NCBI GenBank assembly: GCA_938046755.1
Contig: CALIXC010000270.1
Span: 1 to 6,927 of the forward strand
DNA from: an uncultured Lautropia sp.
GTDB taxonomy: Bacteria > Pseudomonadota > Gammaproteobacteria > Burkholderiales > Burkholderiaceae_E
DNA: 6,927 bases
Direction of reading: 5' to 3'
This document shows, piece after piece, positions 6,654 to 6,927 of the stretch (position 1 is the stretch's first letter; each line of letters begins with the position of its first letter). Both the position numbers and the translations under genes were made by a program. The notes beneath the pieces are model-generated. The model was not told where the DNA came from. It saw only the letters and a program-made list of their open reading frames with translations, and made no database searches.

Positions 6654-6786
6654 GGCACGTCGCCGCAACGAAGCAGCTTTCCGTCTGGCAGAAGCCTTTC
6701 AGCGGAGGCCGCTCCCACCAGGGCGGAAGCCTACAATCATCGAAGCGCACCGGGAGCGGGTACCCCCACAGGCGCTCTGGGAGCGA

Positions 6787-6808
6787 AGCGGACAGCATGA
6801 GCCGAGGA
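6787..6808 (+). repeat. Direct repeat module B, copy 1
   Basis: A 22-bp sequence, AGCGGACAGC then ATGAGCCGAGGA, identical to 6906-6927. It closes repeat unit 1 and forms the left arm of the inverted repeat at the unit boundary. Confidence 0.85.
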
Positions 6809-6847
6809 GGGTGCCCGGTCACGGGGCGTCCTCCAGCGAAGCTGTCC
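6790..6847. repeat. Imperfect palindrome spanning the junction of the two repeat units
   Basis: Three nested arm pairs share one centre: GGACAGC (6790-6796) with GCTGTCC (6841-6847), GGAGG (6806-6810) with CCTCC (6830-6834), and CCCG (6814-6817) with CGGG (6822-6825) around a GTCA loop. Internal mismatches and unequal side loops make it a bulged hairpin. The layout resembles REP/BIME-type intergenic palindromes, but no family identity can be stated. Confidence 0.6.
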
Positions 6848-6854
6848 TGCAACA
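6824..6854 (+). repeat. Direct repeat module A, copy 2
   Basis: The second copy of the 31-bp module differs from the first at three positions (CCTCC for CTTCC, and CTGTCC for TCGTCC). The CTGTCC version pairs with the upstream GGACAGC to form the inverted repeat at 6790-6847; copy 1 cannot pair in this way. Confidence 0.8.
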
Positions 6855-6905
6855 ATCGCAGCGCTTCGGGGTGGGGTGCCTCCGCAGGCGATCTCTGGAA
6901 GCGTC

Positions 6906-6927
6906 AGCGGACAGCATGAGCCGAGGA
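6906..6927 (+). repeat. Direct repeat module B, copy 2, at the window end
   Basis: Identical over all 22 bases to 6787-6808, with start points 119 bases apart. The window stops exactly at the end of the match, so the repeat, and perhaps further units, may continue beyond it. Confidence 0.85.

Larger units (their letters stand above)
6591..6927. repeat. Gene-free region of diverged tandem and inverted repeats
   Basis: No convincing gene is present. Two tandem units are visible. Unit 1 runs from about 6623 to 6808 and unit 2 from 6824 to the window end. Each opens with a 31-bp module (6623-6653 and 6824-6854, 28 of 31 identical) and closes with a 22-bp identical module (6787-6808 and 6906-6927). 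The stretches before the closing modules, 6739-6786 and 6855-6905, also align loosely, sharing CAGGCG and CTCTGG. Unit 1 carries about 85 extra bases (6654-6738). Short frames through both units, on both strands, give repeated peptide phrases only because the DNA is repeated. Confidence 0.75.

Noticed and set aside
6515..6919. Plus-strand 134-codon frame across the repeats, and a minus-strand 84-codon frame at 6601-6855
   Set aside because: Their internal peptide repeats follow directly from the repeated DNA, no ribosome-binding sites support them, and the plus-strand frame overlaps the membrane protein gene.
6623..6927. CRISPR array
   Set aside because: Only two diverged copies of each module occur, unit lengths are unequal (about 200 and 110 bp), the intervening sequences are themselves partly similar, and no cas gene is nearby.

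Overview
The window looks like a piece of a high-GC betaproteobacterial chromosome, most likely Burkholderiales. The evidence is the gene order ndk, rlmN, pilW-type TPR lipoprotein, rodZ-type HTH membrane protein, ispG, together with the protein sequences themselves (long IspG, PilW with its NNYGWYLC motif, GGET-containing BI-1 protein). Genus cannot be fixed from the sequence alone. The core is ordinary housekeeping DNA. The unusual material lies at the two ends.

Left end (1-1075): a minus-strand Bax inhibitor-1/YccA-family membrane protein gene (11-748). Its last 46 codons do not look like the family or like the rest of the gene. All 46 end in G or C and encode a charged, hydrophilic tail in place of the final transmembrane helix. 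This may be a chimeric join or a real tail replacement. A 327-base divergent intergenic region follows, with one TATAAT box pointing each way.

Centre (1076-6071): five plus-strand genes. ndk encodes nucleoside diphosphate kinase. rlmN encodes the radical-SAM 23S rRNA/tRNA adenine-C2 methyltransferase, with an Ala/Pro-rich N-terminal extension. Next come a TPR lipoprotein of the type IV pilus PilW/PilF family, a short RodZ-like HTH membrane protein without room for the usual C-terminal domain, and ispG (MEP isoprenoid pathway). The last three are closely spaced (1 and 18 nt gaps between pilW-rodZ and rodZ-ispG) and are probably co-transcribed. The genes share a conserved neighbourhood rather than one pathway: nucleotide balance, translation accuracy, pilus assembly, cell shape and isoprenoid synthesis.

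Right end (6072-6927): the usual next gene, hisS, is not there. ispG is instead followed by a perfect 8-bp hairpin, a convergent minus-strand gene for a small four-helix membrane protein of unknown function, and a 300-base gene-free stretch of diverged direct and inverted repeats running to the window edge. I see no convincing new defence, mobile or regulatory system. The points worth checking are the left-end tail, the right-end repeat family and the synteny break.
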